Assembly (NCBI GenBank): GCA_012517815.1
Contig: JAAYUF010000059.1
Span: 34,260 to 98,259, forward strand
Source: Clostridiales bacterium
Lineage (GTDB): Bacteria; Bacillota; Clostridia; Christensenellales; Aristaeellaceae
Reading direction: 5' to 3'
Length of the DNA: 64,000 nucleotides
In this document: positions 39,111 to 48,435 of the stretch, one piece after another
How the letters are laid out: each line of letters opens with the position of its first letter
How positions within the stretch are numbered: the first letter of the stretch is position 1
The notes under the pieces: model-generated
What the model saw: only the letters and a program-made list of their open reading frames with translations
What the model was told of the DNA's origin: nothing
Databases searched by the model: none
Made by a program: the position numbers and the translations under genes

Positions 39111-41663
39111 TCAGTTGCTCACGCGCGCCAGCGTCGCGGCCCACCCGAGGTCGATCGCCTTCTGGTGGGACGTGGCGTAGGGCCCGATCGAGGCCACCTG
39201 CTCGGCGGTGCGCGGGAAGTGGATGCACAGGTGCCCGTCAAAATCGTTGGTGCGGATATGGTTTACGCCGTGCGGCGTATCGTGCGTGGAGGCCATGTAC
39301 ACCCGTCCGTCGCTGAACACCACCCAGACGGCCTTGGGCGTCCAGGTCGTTTTCCCGCCGAAAGCCTTGCGCATATTGGCGGTGTCTTCCGCGGTCAGGG
39401 GTTCGCCGTCCGCGTGGGCGCCGAAGCTGAACAGGTTCACCTGCCAGCTGATGCCGTTGACAAAATCGTACACGGTCACGTTGGGGTAAAGCTTGCAGCG
39501 CGCCTTGATCTCCGTGTACCAGTTGGCGTAGCGCACGCTGGATGCGCTGGGCGCGGTGCTCAGCGTCGGGGCGGAAGCGTTGGATACGCTTGACGTGCTG
39601 CCGCTGGCGGTGCTGGCGTTCAGGCTGTTCAGCTTGGCCAGCGTCTTGCTGCCCGCGACGCCGTCCGCCGTAAGGCCGTTCGCCTGCTGAAAGGCGATCA
39701 GCGCCAAGCTGGTCTTTGTGCCAAACTTGCCGTCCGCCGTGCCCGTCAGGAAGCCCAGTGTGATCAGGCGCTCCTGCATATCCTTAACCGTATCGCCGAC
39801 GGTGCCCAGTTTCAGCGTCGTGGTGGTGCTCACCGTATTCTTGACCGCCGCGTTGGAGTACAGCAGGGCCTGTGTTTTGGTGCCGGCCACGCCGTCGCGG
39901 GTCAGGCTGTTGCTGGTCTGGAACGCGACCAGCGCGGTGCGTGTCGCCGCGCCAAAGGTACCGTCCGCGGTTCCGGTTAGGTACCCCAGTTCGATCAGCC
40001 TGTTTTGCAGCGTCGTAACCTCGTCGCCCGTATCGCCGTAGCGCAGGGTGGTCGTCCCGGTGGTCAAGGCGACGTCGCCGCCGATGGCGGAATCGCTGAA
40101 GAGCACAAGTTGCGTCTGGTAGCCGGCCTTGCCGTCCACCGTCAGGCCGTTGGCTTTCTGGAAGGCGCGCACAGCGGCGATGTCCTCCGCCAGGTAGACC
40201 CCGTCCAGCCGCGAAGTGTAGTACCCCAACTCCACGAGCCTTTGCTGAAGGCTTAAGACCATCGAACCGCGGGAACCGGATTGGATGGTAACGGTCGTTT
40301 CCTGCGTGATCACCAGCGTCGGCGTCGGGGTCGGCGTCGCCGTAGCGGACGCGTAGATGGGGCTTGCGGCAAAGAGCACCGTACGCGTAATCGCGCCGCA
40401 AACGCCGTCCTGCGCCAGCCCGTTTTTCTTCTGGAACGCCTTCAGCGCGGTTGCGGTCGCGTTTCCAAACTTGCCGTCCACGCTGCCGGTGAAGTAGCCC
40501 AGGTCTTTTAAGCGCTGCTGCACCTTCTTGACGTCCTCGCCGGTATCCCCGCTGCGCAGCGTATCGGTAGGCGGCGCGACCGTCGGCGACGGCGTCGGGG
40601 TGATAATCGCCGAGGCCGTCAGCGCCGTAGCGCCGTTGAGGATGGTCAGCACATCGGCGGTTGCGATTCCGTCGGCCGTTATGCCGGTTTTTTTCTGGAA
40701 TGCCTTGATGGCGGTCACCGTCGCCTTGTCGCAGGTACCGCTGATATCGCCGGCGTAATACCCCAGTTCCGCCAGGCGCGTCTGCATCTTTTCCACGGCT
40801 TCGCCGGTATCGCCGGACTGGATGGTCACGCCCGCCACCATCGGCACGGTTTTCACCGTTTTGCGGGTGCCTTTGCTGTTCTTGGGTTTTCCTTCAAATA
40901 GCAGCAGCTGCAGGGACGTGTCGGCGACCCCGTCCTCCGTGAGGCCGTTCTTTTTTTCAAAGGCGAGCACGGCGGCTTTGGTGCCCGCGCCGAACTTGGC
41001 ATCCACTGTCGAGGTGTAGTACCCCAGTTCGGTCAGCGCTTCTTGCAGCGCCCGCACGTGAGAACCGGTGGAGCCCGTTTTCACCTCGGTATACTTGGAC
41101 GCGTCGGGGCTTACGGTTGTGGTGGGGACGGGCGTGGGCGTGGGGATGCTTGCCAAAACGAGATACGCGGTCATCACATAGCCGGTGCGTCCGCTGTACT
41201 TCACCTTGGCAAATCCGTTGGAGGTCACGCTGTAGACGGTGACCATCTCGTCCTGCGGGATCACCGTCAGCACGGTGGCCGCCTCGTCCGCGGCTTTGCG
41301 CAGTTTGACGCGCGAGACCGTGACCGTATCGTAGGGATAGCTGCTGACCCCCGTCAGCGCTTCCTGCGGGGTCGGGGTTACGCTTTCGTCCACCCCGTCG
41401 ATGTATTTGATCATGGCGTAGCCGGTATAGGTGAGGTAGGTCACCTTGTAGAAATTTCCGGATTTCGCCAGCACCGTCACGGTATCCCCGGCGTTGATCG
41501 TCGCCAGCACCACGGAGGTCGTACTGGCGTATTTGCGAAGCTTAACGCTTTCGCCCGACTGGGTGTCATAGGGATACGTCGTCGCCGCCGCCTGTACCGC
41601 CGCGGACATCGCCAGCGTGAAACCCAACAGCAACGCCAATATGCGGGATAAGCGATTCTTCAT
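39111..41663 (-). CDS. Secreted multidomain peptidoglycan-binding protein (signal peptide, 2 SH3-like repeats, 6 PG_binding_1-like repeats, conserved C-terminal domain)
   Basis: 850 aa; repeats of the form LQxRLxELGYYTGxxDGxFGxxTxxALxAFQKxNGLTxDGVAG; C-terminal VVFSDGRVYMASTHDTPHGVNHIRTNDFDGHLCIHFPRT. Confidence 0.9.
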   Translation of the reverse strand: MKNRLSRILALLLGFTLAMSAAVQAAATTYPYDTQSGESVKLRKYASTTSVVLATINAGDTVTVLAKSGNFYKVTYLTYTGYAMIKYIDGVDESVTPTPQEALTGVSSYPYDTVTVSRVKLRKAADEAATVLTVIPQDEMVTVYSVTSNGFAKVKYSGRTGYVMTAYLVLASIPTPTPVPTTTVSPDASKYTEVKTGSTGSHVRALQEALTELGYYTSTVDAKFGAGTKAAVLAFEKKNGLTEDGVADTSLQLLLFEGKPKNSKGTRKTVKTVPMVAGVTIQSGDTGEAVEKMQTRLAELGYYAGDISGTCDKATVTAIKAFQKKTGITADGIATADVLTILNGATALTASAIITPTPSPTVAPPTDTLRSGDTGEDVKKVQQRLKDLGYFTGSVDGKFGNATATALKAFQKKNGLAQDGVCGAITRTVLFAASPIYASATATPTPTPTLVITQETTVTIQSGSRGSMVLSLQQRLVELGYYTSRLDGVYLAEDIAAVRAFQKANGLTVDGKAGYQTQLVLFSDSAIGGDVALTTGTTTLRYGDTGDEVTTLQNRLIELGYLTGTADGTFGAATRTALVAFQTSNSLTRDGVAGTKTQALLYSNAAVKNTVSTTTTLKLGTVGDTVKDMQERLITLGFLTGTADGKFGTKTSLALIAFQQANGLTADGVAGSKTLAKLNSLNASTASGSTSSVSNASAPTLSTAPSASSVRYANWYTEIKARCKLYPNVTVYDFVNGISWQVNLFSFGAHADGEPLTAEDTANMRKAFGGKTTWTPKAVWVVFSDGRVYMASTHDTPHGVNHIRTNDFDGHLCIHFPRTAEQVASIGPYATSHQKAIDLGWAATLARVSN

Positions 41664-41787
41664 TGTTGTTCATCCTCCAAACGCCGGTCCCGAAAAACGC
41701 GGCAAACACAGCATCAGCAAGCAACCAAGCCTATTGTAGGGTAGAATGTTAAGCCTGTCAAGAAAAGATATCATATTTACGTAACAT

Positions 41788-42495
41788 TTATCGCGTTTTC
41801 CGCGCTTGGGAGCCGGAACGAGGCCGTCTTTTTCGAGCGGTCCGCTTCTCCACATAGGCCCGAACCTCGGAAAACGCGTCGGCATCACATCGCCAGTGCA
41901 TCGCCAGCCAGAAACGCGGCCGATACAGCAAAACCACGCCGGTTTCAGCCCAGTAACGGGCGCGCCGCACCTCGGCCCACGGCAGATCGTTCTTTCGCAG
42001 GCAGATCAGACCCTCCGCGCGTTGCTCGCGGCCTTCCGGCGGCTCGTCGGGCATTGAGCGGGGCGACATGAGCCGCGCGTAGAAGCGCAGGGGCGTCGGA
42101 TTGCGCAGGTACGTCGCCAGATGCGCCCCTTTCGCGTCCAGTACGCACCGCACGGTTTCCGTCCCCTGCAGCCACAGCATCAACGCCGTCGCCGCAAGCA
42201 GGACCGCCAGCGCGAGCATCAGCGTCCAGAAAAATCCCTGCGCCAGCACCGCCTGAATGCCTGCGCCGCCTTCCGCCCGGCCTTCGATCAGCAGCACGAT
42301 GCCAAGCGCCAGCACGATCACCGGCACAACCACGCGCAGCATTGCGTTCCACGAAAACCAGTCCGTCACCGGTCGCCGTTCATAGGTCAGGGTGAGGTGC
42401 TCGCCGGTTCTGGCGAGTTTGCTCCCGCAGCGCGGGCACAGTGCGCCCGGGGGCACCTCCGCCCCGCATTTTTTGCAGTGGTTGGTGAAAGCCAT
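41788..42495 (-). CDS. Zinc-ribbon membrane protein
   Basis: MAFTNHCKKCGAEVPPGALCPRCGSKLA zinc ribbon, then two hydrophobic segments. Confidence 0.65.
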   Translation of the reverse strand: MAFTNHCKKCGAEVPPGALCPRCGSKLARTGEHLTLTYERRPVTDWFSWNAMLRVVVPVIVLALGIVLLIEGRAEGGAGIQAVLAQGFFWTLMLALAVLLAATALMLWLQGTETVRCVLDAKGAHLATYLRNPTPLRFYARLMSPRSMPDEPPEGREQRAEGLICLRKNDLPWAEVRRARYWAETGVVLLYRPRFWLAMHWRCDADAFSEVRAYVEKRTARKRRPRSGSQARKTR

Positions 42496-42895
42496 TGCGC
42501 TCTCCTTCCGTATACGCCGGAGTGTTCCCCCAGATGCCAGACGCCCATCGCCGTTGAAACGCGCCATGCGCCGCCCAATAGGGCGCACGCGCCGGCCTTG
42601 ATCGGGAACCGTTCCCGATCGGGCAGCGTTGGTCACGTGATCGACCCTCTTCCCGCCAGGCGGTTGCAAGCCAGCCGTGGCAGTCCCGCACCGATTCTCC
42701 GGCACGCCGCCGTCCCTGCCGCGATGGGTAGGAAATGGCGCTCCGCCATACCGCACCAATCAACCGCACGGAGTTCATGCCAATCAGTCGCGGCTGGAGA
42801 ACCCGCCCTGCCTCCGCGACGCACATCGTGGTTCGCCGCCGGATCGTCGCTCTCAGAAAATGCATCCGAGCGGAACGGCGGTTGTTTCGTGCCGC

Positions 42896-44641
42896 TCAGG
42901 ACAGTTCCCTGAGCAACCGCTCGACCAGCCGTTGCGCGTATTCCTGCGCGTATTGCGCGTTCTCCTCCAGGGTCGCCTCCGGCAGCGGGCTGTCCCCCAT
43001 CAGGGCGACAAACTGGCTCACCTTCAGCCCCAGCGCGTACTGCACGTCCTGATCGCTTCCGCCGCCGGAAACGAGGTAGTAACACAGGATGGAATCCGTC
43101 TGCCCCATGCGGTGCGCCCGATCCTCCGCCTGGCTGTGAACGGCCGGCGACCAGTCCAGTTCTCCAAACACCACGCACGTGGCGCGTTGCAGGTTCAGCC
43201 CCGACGCCGCGCGCAGCGAAAGGCAGCAAAGGTCGGTTCTCCCGGTCATGAAGCGTTCCACCGAACGCTCCTTCTGCGCGGACGTTTCCCGCCCCGTGAG
43301 AAAGGCGGGCGAAAGCGTACGCAGGTCCTTCTGGTACGCGTCCATCACCTGATGGTGATGCGCAAACAGCAGTACCTTCTCCCCGCCCTCCACCAGCGCA
43401 CGCACGAACTGCACCACATAAGGGGCTTTGGCCAGGCCCGTCGCCTGCCGCTCCCCCTGCTCCACTTCCATGGACAGAATCGCCCGTTGCGAGGCGCTGA
43501 GCGCGGCGTTGTTGCGCAACTGGCGCAACTTTTCGGCGACGGGGCCCATCAGGCGCTGGTAAAGGCTGTCGTCGCTGTCCACGGTGATCACCAGCCGGCG
43601 TTTCGGGGGCAGGTCGGCCAGCACGTCCTGCTTGGTGCGCCGCAGCATAATCCCTTCGCTGCGCAGGTGTTCGCCCAGCAGCTCCGGTCTGGCGACGATC
43701 TGGTTGCCGTACCCGTAGCACCACTCGCGCGTAAAGCTTTCATAATCTCCCAGAAAGTGAAAGTCCAGCGTGTTGATCACGTTCCAGATCTCCGCGCCGC
43801 GGTTGTAAATGGGCGTCCCGCTCAGGCCCACCACGCGCTCCGCCCGCTCCGCCAGCAGGTTGGCCGCGGAATACTTCTCCGTGCCGCTGTGTCGAAGTTC
43901 CTGAATCTCGTCGAATATGACGGTCCGCATGTCCATTTCCTGCAGCGCTTCCTTCCAGCCGCGCAGGAGCAGGTAGTGCATCAGGTACAGGTCCGCCGGC
44001 GGGAGTTCGTAAGGCTTTAGACCTTTGACGACGTGGATGGCCAGCGCGCCGCCGTCCGCCCTGCGGATAAAGCGGCCGATTTCGTTGGCCCAGTTGCGGA
44101 TCAGGTGCGCGGGCACAATGATCATCGAAGGATAAGCCTGCAGCTCGGACAGCATCGCCAGCGCCTGAACCGTTTTGCCCAGGCCCATTTCATCCGCCAG
44201 GAGGCAGCGGTCCGTGCGCAGGAGGAACGCCAGCCCTTCTTCCTGAAACGGCGTCAGGTTTCCAACAAACACGCCCGGGGTCGGCGACACGCGATCGGGC
44301 GCGCGTCTGGCTTCCTCCCGGCGGATCACATACGCCCGCGCCTGCTTTAGCGCCTCCCGCCAGCGCGCTTCATCCTGCGGCTTCACTTCAAGGGGATAGC
44401 GCAGCATCAGCCAGTTGAGATCGCCCACGATGCGTCGGTGGGCCGTAAAGCGGGCTTCCCCGCGCCGGTTGGTAGCAGCCCCGGGAAACAGCCGCTTGCA
44501 TAGCTCCGTGACCCCGGGTTCCGCTTTCACGACCCAGCAGTTGCGTTTGCGGTTGTAGCTCAGTGTCCCGTAGGTGCGCTGCCCGGCCGCGGCGGCGCCG
44601 TCCTCGGCCAGGTAGGGCGGCAGTCCGAACGTATCGCTCAA
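42896..44641 (-). CDS. SNF2-family DEAD/DEAH helicase (SMARCAL1-like)
   Basis: CLLADEMGLGKTVQALAML (I), TVIFDEIQEL (II), VVGLSGTPIYN (III), LSLRAASGLNLQRATCVVFGELDWSPAVHSQAEDRAHRMGQTDSI (V-VI). Confidence 0.92.
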   Translation of the reverse strand: MSDTFGLPPYLAEDGAAAAGQRTYGTLSYNRKRNCWVVKAEPGVTELCKRLFPGAATNRRGEARFTAHRRIVGDLNWLMLRYPLEVKPQDEARWREALKQARAYVIRREEARRAPDRVSPTPGVFVGNLTPFQEEGLAFLLRTDRCLLADEMGLGKTVQALAMLSELQAYPSMIIVPAHLIRNWANEIGRFIRRADGGALAIHVVKGLKPYELPPADLYLMHYLLLRGWKEALQEMDMRTVIFDEIQELRHSGTEKYSAANLLAERAERVVGLSGTPIYNRGAEIWNVINTLDFHFLGDYESFTREWCYGYGNQIVARPELLGEHLRSEGIMLRRTKQDVLADLPPKRRLVITVDSDDSLYQRLMGPVAEKLRQLRNNAALSASQRAILSMEVEQGERQATGLAKAPYVVQFVRALVEGGEKVLLFAHHHQVMDAYQKDLRTLSPAFLTGRETSAQKERSVERFMTGRTDLCCLSLRAASGLNLQRATCVVFGELDWSPAVHSQAEDRAHRMGQTDSILCYYLVSGGGSDQDVQYALGLKVSQFVALMGDSPLPEATLEENAQYAQEYAQRLVERLLRELS

Positions 44642-45000
44642 GGCAGGCTCACCCCCCAGAGCTGCGACAGCACCAGCGGGTAAACGGGCTTGCCGCGGAT
44701 GGCCTCCGGGATGCGCACGCTGCGCCAGCTAACCACAATCAGGCACCCGATGAGCTCGCTGCCGGCATAGCGCGTCAGTTGCGCTTTGAGTGTGGTTGGA
44801 TTGGGTTTGCCGTTTTTAATCTCAATGCCCACGTCGCCCACCAGAAAATCGATCCGGCTGCCCGGCGCAAGCAGGGCTTCATGCCGCCCGAAAAGCCCGC
44901 ACGCCTCCAGCTGAGCGCCGATCAGCCGGTGCAGGTCCGTTTCATGCATGGCAAAAGGAGGCCGCATCGCGCGCAGGGCGTCCAGCACGTCCATCGCCAT
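44638..45000 (-). CDS. PD-(D/E)XK-like nuclease domain protein
   Basis: 120 aa; RIDFLVGDVGIEIKNGKPNP (D...ExK) core; stop overlaps the helicase ATG (ATGA). Confidence 0.65.
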   Translation of the reverse strand: MAMDVLDALRAMRPPFAMHETDLHRLIGAQLEACGLFGRHEALLAPGSRIDFLVGDVGIEIKNGKPNPTTLKAQLTRYAGSELIGCLIVVSWRSVRIPEAIRGKPVYPLVLSQLWGVSLP

Positions 45001-45032
45001 GTCGCAGCCTCCTTCCCTGCCCGGTGGGTTTT

Positions 45033-45320
45033 CTACTCCAGTTTGATCCGCTTGTTCTCGCGGCTTTCCCGGTACAGTACGAAGCGCCGCCCGATGCATT
45101 GCACCGCCTCGGCGTGCGTGCGCTCGCTCAGCAGGTCGCACGCTTCCCGGGCGGTCAGCTCGCTGTTGGGCTGCACCGCGCATTTGATCAGCTCGCGTGC
45201 TTCCAGCGCGTCGTAAGCTTCTTTCACGGTCGCGTCGGTCACGCCGTCCTTGCCGATGTAGAGGATGGTTTCCAGCGTATTGGCCATGCCCCGCAGGGTG
45301 GCCCTTTGCTTGCTGTTCAT
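45033..45320 (-). CDS. yhbY: YhbY family RNA-binding (CRM domain) protein
   Basis: MNSKQRATLRGMANTLETILYIGKDGVTDATVKEAYDALEARELIKCAV...AVQCIGRRFVLYRES. Confidence 0.93.
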   Translation of the reverse strand: MNSKQRATLRGMANTLETILYIGKDGVTDATVKEAYDALEARELIKCAVQPNSELTAREACDLLSERTHAEAVQCIGRRFVLYRESRENKRIKLE

Positions 45321-45332
45321 GGTTGCTCCTTT

Positions 45333-46598
45333 TTACTCGATGAAGTCGAATTCCATATCGCCGATGCGCACGGTGCTGCCTTCGCCCGCGCCGGCCGCCC
45401 GCAGGGCGTCGATCACGCCGCGGTCGCGCAGGGTCCGGTGGAACCAGCTGAGGCTTTCCTCGTCGTCGAAGTTCACGCTGTCGATCAGATGCTCCATTGC
45501 CCCTCCGTCCACCACGTAGACGCCGCCGTCCCGGCCGATGGTAAAGGACTCGCGCGGCAGCTCGTCCATAAGCGGCGTTTCCTCGTACGTGCGCGGCGGG
45601 GGCAGTTCGGGAAGCATCCGCACGATTTCGTCCAGCAGGGCGTCAAACCCGGTATGAGCCGCCGCGCTGACCGGGAACGCCAGGTAGCCAAGCTTCGCAA
45701 ACGCCTTTACCAGCCGGGTAAGCTCGGCGTCGTCCAAGATCAGATCGCACTTGTTGAGCACCACCAGCTGCGGGCGGCCGATCGGTTCGCCATACGCGGA
45801 CAGTTCCCGGTTGATCACCGCGAAGTCCTCCAGCGGATCGCGCCCCTCGCTACCGGCGGCGTCCACCACATGCAGGAGCAGCCGCGTGCGCTCCACATGG
45901 CGTAAAAAATCGTGGCCAAGGCCCACGCCTTCGCTGGCGCCCTCCACCAGGCCTGGGATATCCGCCAGCACAAAGTCGGTATCATAGCGCTTGACGATAC
46001 CCAGATTGGGCGTGAGGGTGGTAAAGTGATAGTTGGCGATCTTCGGCTTGGCCGCCGTCAGCGCCGCCAGAATGGTGCTCTTGCCTACGTTGGGGAAACC
46101 GACAAGCCCAACGTCCGCGATTGTTTTCAGTTCCAGCCGGAAAACCGCGGTTTCGGTCTTCATGCCGGGTTTGGCGAAATTGGGCGCCTGCCGCGTCGGC
46201 GTGGCAAAACGCGCGTTACCGTGCCCGCCGCGGCCGCCGTACAGCAGCACCTTGCGCTGTCCGGGCGTGTTCATATCCGCGATGACCGCGCCGTCCGCTT
46301 CCCGCAGAAACACGGTGCCGACGGGCACGCGAATGACAAGGTCCTCCCCGTTTTTACCGTGGCAGCGTCCGGCACTGCCATCCACACCGTTTTCGGCCGC
46401 GTACTTGCTGCAAAAGCGAAAATCGAGCAGCGTGTGCATGTTCGGATCGGCCTGGAGCACCACGTTGCCGCCGTTGCCGCCGTCACCGCCGTCCGGGCCC
46501 CCGTTTTGCACAAATTTTTCCCGGTGGAACGATACGCAGCCGTTGCCGCCGTTGCCGGCCTTGGCGGTGATCCGTACCCGATCTACGAAAGCTGACAT
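45333..46598 (-). CDS. obgE: GTPase Obg/CgtA
   Basis: FVDRVRITAKAGNGGNGCVSFHREKFVQNGGPDGGDGGNGGNV...GLVGFPNVGKSTILAALTAAKPKIANYHFTTLTPNLG; C-terminal OCT-like domain. Confidence 0.97.
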   Translation of the reverse strand: MSAFVDRVRITAKAGNGGNGCVSFHREKFVQNGGPDGGDGGNGGNVVLQADPNMHTLLDFRFCSKYAAENGVDGSAGRCHGKNGEDLVIRVPVGTVFLREADGAVIADMNTPGQRKVLLYGGRGGHGNARFATPTRQAPNFAKPGMKTETAVFRLELKTIADVGLVGFPNVGKSTILAALTAAKPKIANYHFTTLTPNLGIVKRYDTDFVLADIPGLVEGASEGVGLGHDFLRHVERTRLLLHVVDAAGSEGRDPLEDFAVINRELSAYGEPIGRPQLVVLNKCDLILDDAELTRLVKAFAKLGYLAFPVSAAAHTGFDALLDEIVRMLPELPPPRTYEETPLMDELPRESFTIGRDGGVYVVDGGAMEHLIDSVNFDDEESLSWFHRTLRDRGVIDALRAAGAGEGSTVRIGDMEFDFIE

Positions 46599-46799
46599 GG
46601 TTTCCTCCTCAATGTAAACGCGGTGTGACGTTCGATGGTATCACCGCTTCGCGAGCTTCGTTGTGTTTTTTATTTCAGACGTTTGTTCCGATTTGGCGGC
46701 ATGGCCCGCTGGACCCCCGTGTTTCGGTTGGCCCGTCCGGCCGGATTCAGAAGCCGGCCGAGTCTGCAGCGCTGTTTCCGGGTTGGCCGGGCCTCCTGA

Positions 46800-47606
46800 C
46801 TAGCCAGTGCCCCGGACCTTTCTCGCGTTCTCTTTCTTTGCGGCACTGTCTGGCGCTCCCGCGCCGTTCGGTTCGTCCGCCGCCCGCAATGCCCCAGCCT
46901 TCGCCCTCCCATGCCCGGAACCGGCAGCGGCCTTCTCGGAGAGACTGTTATCGTCCTGCACCGCAGAAACCGACGGTATCGGCCTGTTGAAACAGGCGCA
47001 CTCCAGGGCAATCCCGCACGTTTCGCAGGCCGGTTTGCGGGCATGGCACTGTCTGCGTCCGTGAAAAATCAGCCAGTGGTGCGCGGCGATCCAATCCCGG
47101 CGGGGAATCACGTCCATCAGCTGGCGCTCGGTTTCTTCCACCGTTTTGGCGTTCGCCAGCCCCAGCCGGTTGCTCACGCGGAACACGTGCGTATCCACCG
47201 CGATGGTCGGCACGCCGAAAGCGTTGGCCAGCACCACGTTTGCGGTTTTGCGCCCGACGCCCGGAAGCGCGGTCAGCGCTTCCATGGTGCCGGGCACTTT
47301 GCCTCCGTGCCGGATCAGGATCAGCCGGCACGCTTCCACAATGTGACTCGCTTTGCTTTTAAACCCGCAGCTGCGCACCATCGGGAAAACATCCTCAACC
47401 CGCGCGGCCGCCATGGCTTCCACCGTCGGGTACGCCAGAAACAGCGCCGGCGTCACCTTGTTTACCTGCACGTCCGTGCTCTGGGCGGACAGCATCACCG
47501 CCACCAATGTTTCGTACGGGTTGGTAAAGCGCAGTTCGGGGCGGGCGTCCGGATACAGCGCGGCGAGTTTGGTTAACACCGCGCGTTGCGTGCTGGTGCT
47601 GGGCAT
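46800..47606 (-). CDS. nth: Endonuclease III with a roughly 50-aa low-complexity C-terminal extension
   Basis: ETLVAVMLSAQSTDVQVNKVTPALF; ALPGVGRKTANVVLANAFGVPTIAVDTHVFRVSNRLGLA; FeS Cys motif CHARKPACETCGIALEC. Confidence 0.95.
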   Translation of the reverse strand: MPSTSTQRAVLTKLAALYPDARPELRFTNPYETLVAVMLSAQSTDVQVNKVTPALFLAYPTVEAMAAARVEDVFPMVRSCGFKSKASHIVEACRLILIRHGGKVPGTMEALTALPGVGRKTANVVLANAFGVPTIAVDTHVFRVSNRLGLANAKTVEETERQLMDVIPRRDWIAAHHWLIFHGRRQCHARKPACETCGIALECACFNRPIPSVSAVQDDNSLSEKAAAGSGHGRAKAGALRAADEPNGAGAPDSAAKKENARKVRGTG

Positions 47607-47621
47607 GGCTTGGGTTCTCCT

Positions 47622-48218
47622 TTACTGGCTGTCGCCCATTTTCGCGCGGGCGCCGCCGCGGATCTCGTCCGGCAGGAGCGTTGCGGGCAAACGGTCCAGT
47701 GCGATGCAGGTCAGGGTGATGGCCACCGTAAACACCGGGATTTCCGCCAGGTTGAAAGGCAGGCGGGCCATCAGGAGCACCCAGTAGCCGCGGTTTACCA
47801 GGAACGTAAGCCAGTACGAATTCAGGAATATGTAGACGGCTGCGGCCATCGCCGCCGACAGCAGCGCGCGCACCGTCAGTTCCAGATAACCGCTGCGCAC
47901 GGAAATGCTCAGCCACTTCTGGTAGCGGGGATTCATCATCCAGCCATACAGAAACCCGACGATCAGCGCCGTTACGGTGAAACCGGGAAAATACGCGCCG
48001 GTTCCAAAGATCAGCGTACCCAAAATATCGCCCAGGCCCGCGACAATCATGGCGCCGACGGGTCCCAGCAGGTATCCCGCCGCCGCGATGGGCAGGAAAC
48101 CGAAGTTCATCTGTTTTTCCAACAGCGCGACCTGCACCAGATTTCCCAGCACAATCTGCAGCGCGACCAGCACGCCCGCGTAGGTCATCCACAGCGTCGA
48201 AAAGCGGATTTTTCTCAT
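47622..48218 (-). CDS. ECF transporter S component (folate-type)
   Basis: MRKIRFSTLWMTYAGVLVALQIVLGNLVQV...FGFLPIAAAGYLLGPVGAMIVAGLGDILGTLIFGTGAYFPGFTVTALIVGFLYG. Confidence 0.82.
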   Translation of the reverse strand: MRKIRFSTLWMTYAGVLVALQIVLGNLVQVALLEKQMNFGFLPIAAAGYLLGPVGAMIVAGLGDILGTLIFGTGAYFPGFTVTALIVGFLYGWMMNPRYQKWLSISVRSGYLELTVRALLSAAMAAAVYIFLNSYWLTFLVNRGYWVLLMARLPFNLAEIPVFTVAITLTCIALDRLPATLLPDEIRGGARAKMGDSQ

Positions 48219-48435
48219 GGCATACCCTCCCCCAGTTCCAGGCATCAACGGAATGAGTGCAAAAAACCATCTGCATTGTACAGGAAAACACGCGCGCGCG
48301 CAAGTGAGTACCTACGTTGTCAGGCCGTGCGCAGGGTTTGACAAACCGCGCGTTTCAGCCGTGAAAACGGCTCGGGCTTCCCGTTGCGCGCGCCATCAAC
48401 AAGGCGAGGGCCGGTGCCCTCGCCTTGCGGGTCGT

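Noticed and set aside
39600-41100. CRISPR-like or tandem DNA repeat array
   Set aside because: Repeats are imperfect ~220-250 bp protein-domain repeats in frame within a peptidoglycan-binding protein gene.
42896-45000. Prophage remnant containing the nuclease and SNF2 helicase
   Set aside because: No integrase, terminase, capsid, portal or att-like repeats; neighbours are housekeeping genes in the same operon orientation.
48219-48300. Folate/THF riboswitch upstream of the ECF S component
   Set aside because: The leader is short and shows no recognisable THF riboswitch sequence or hairpin set.
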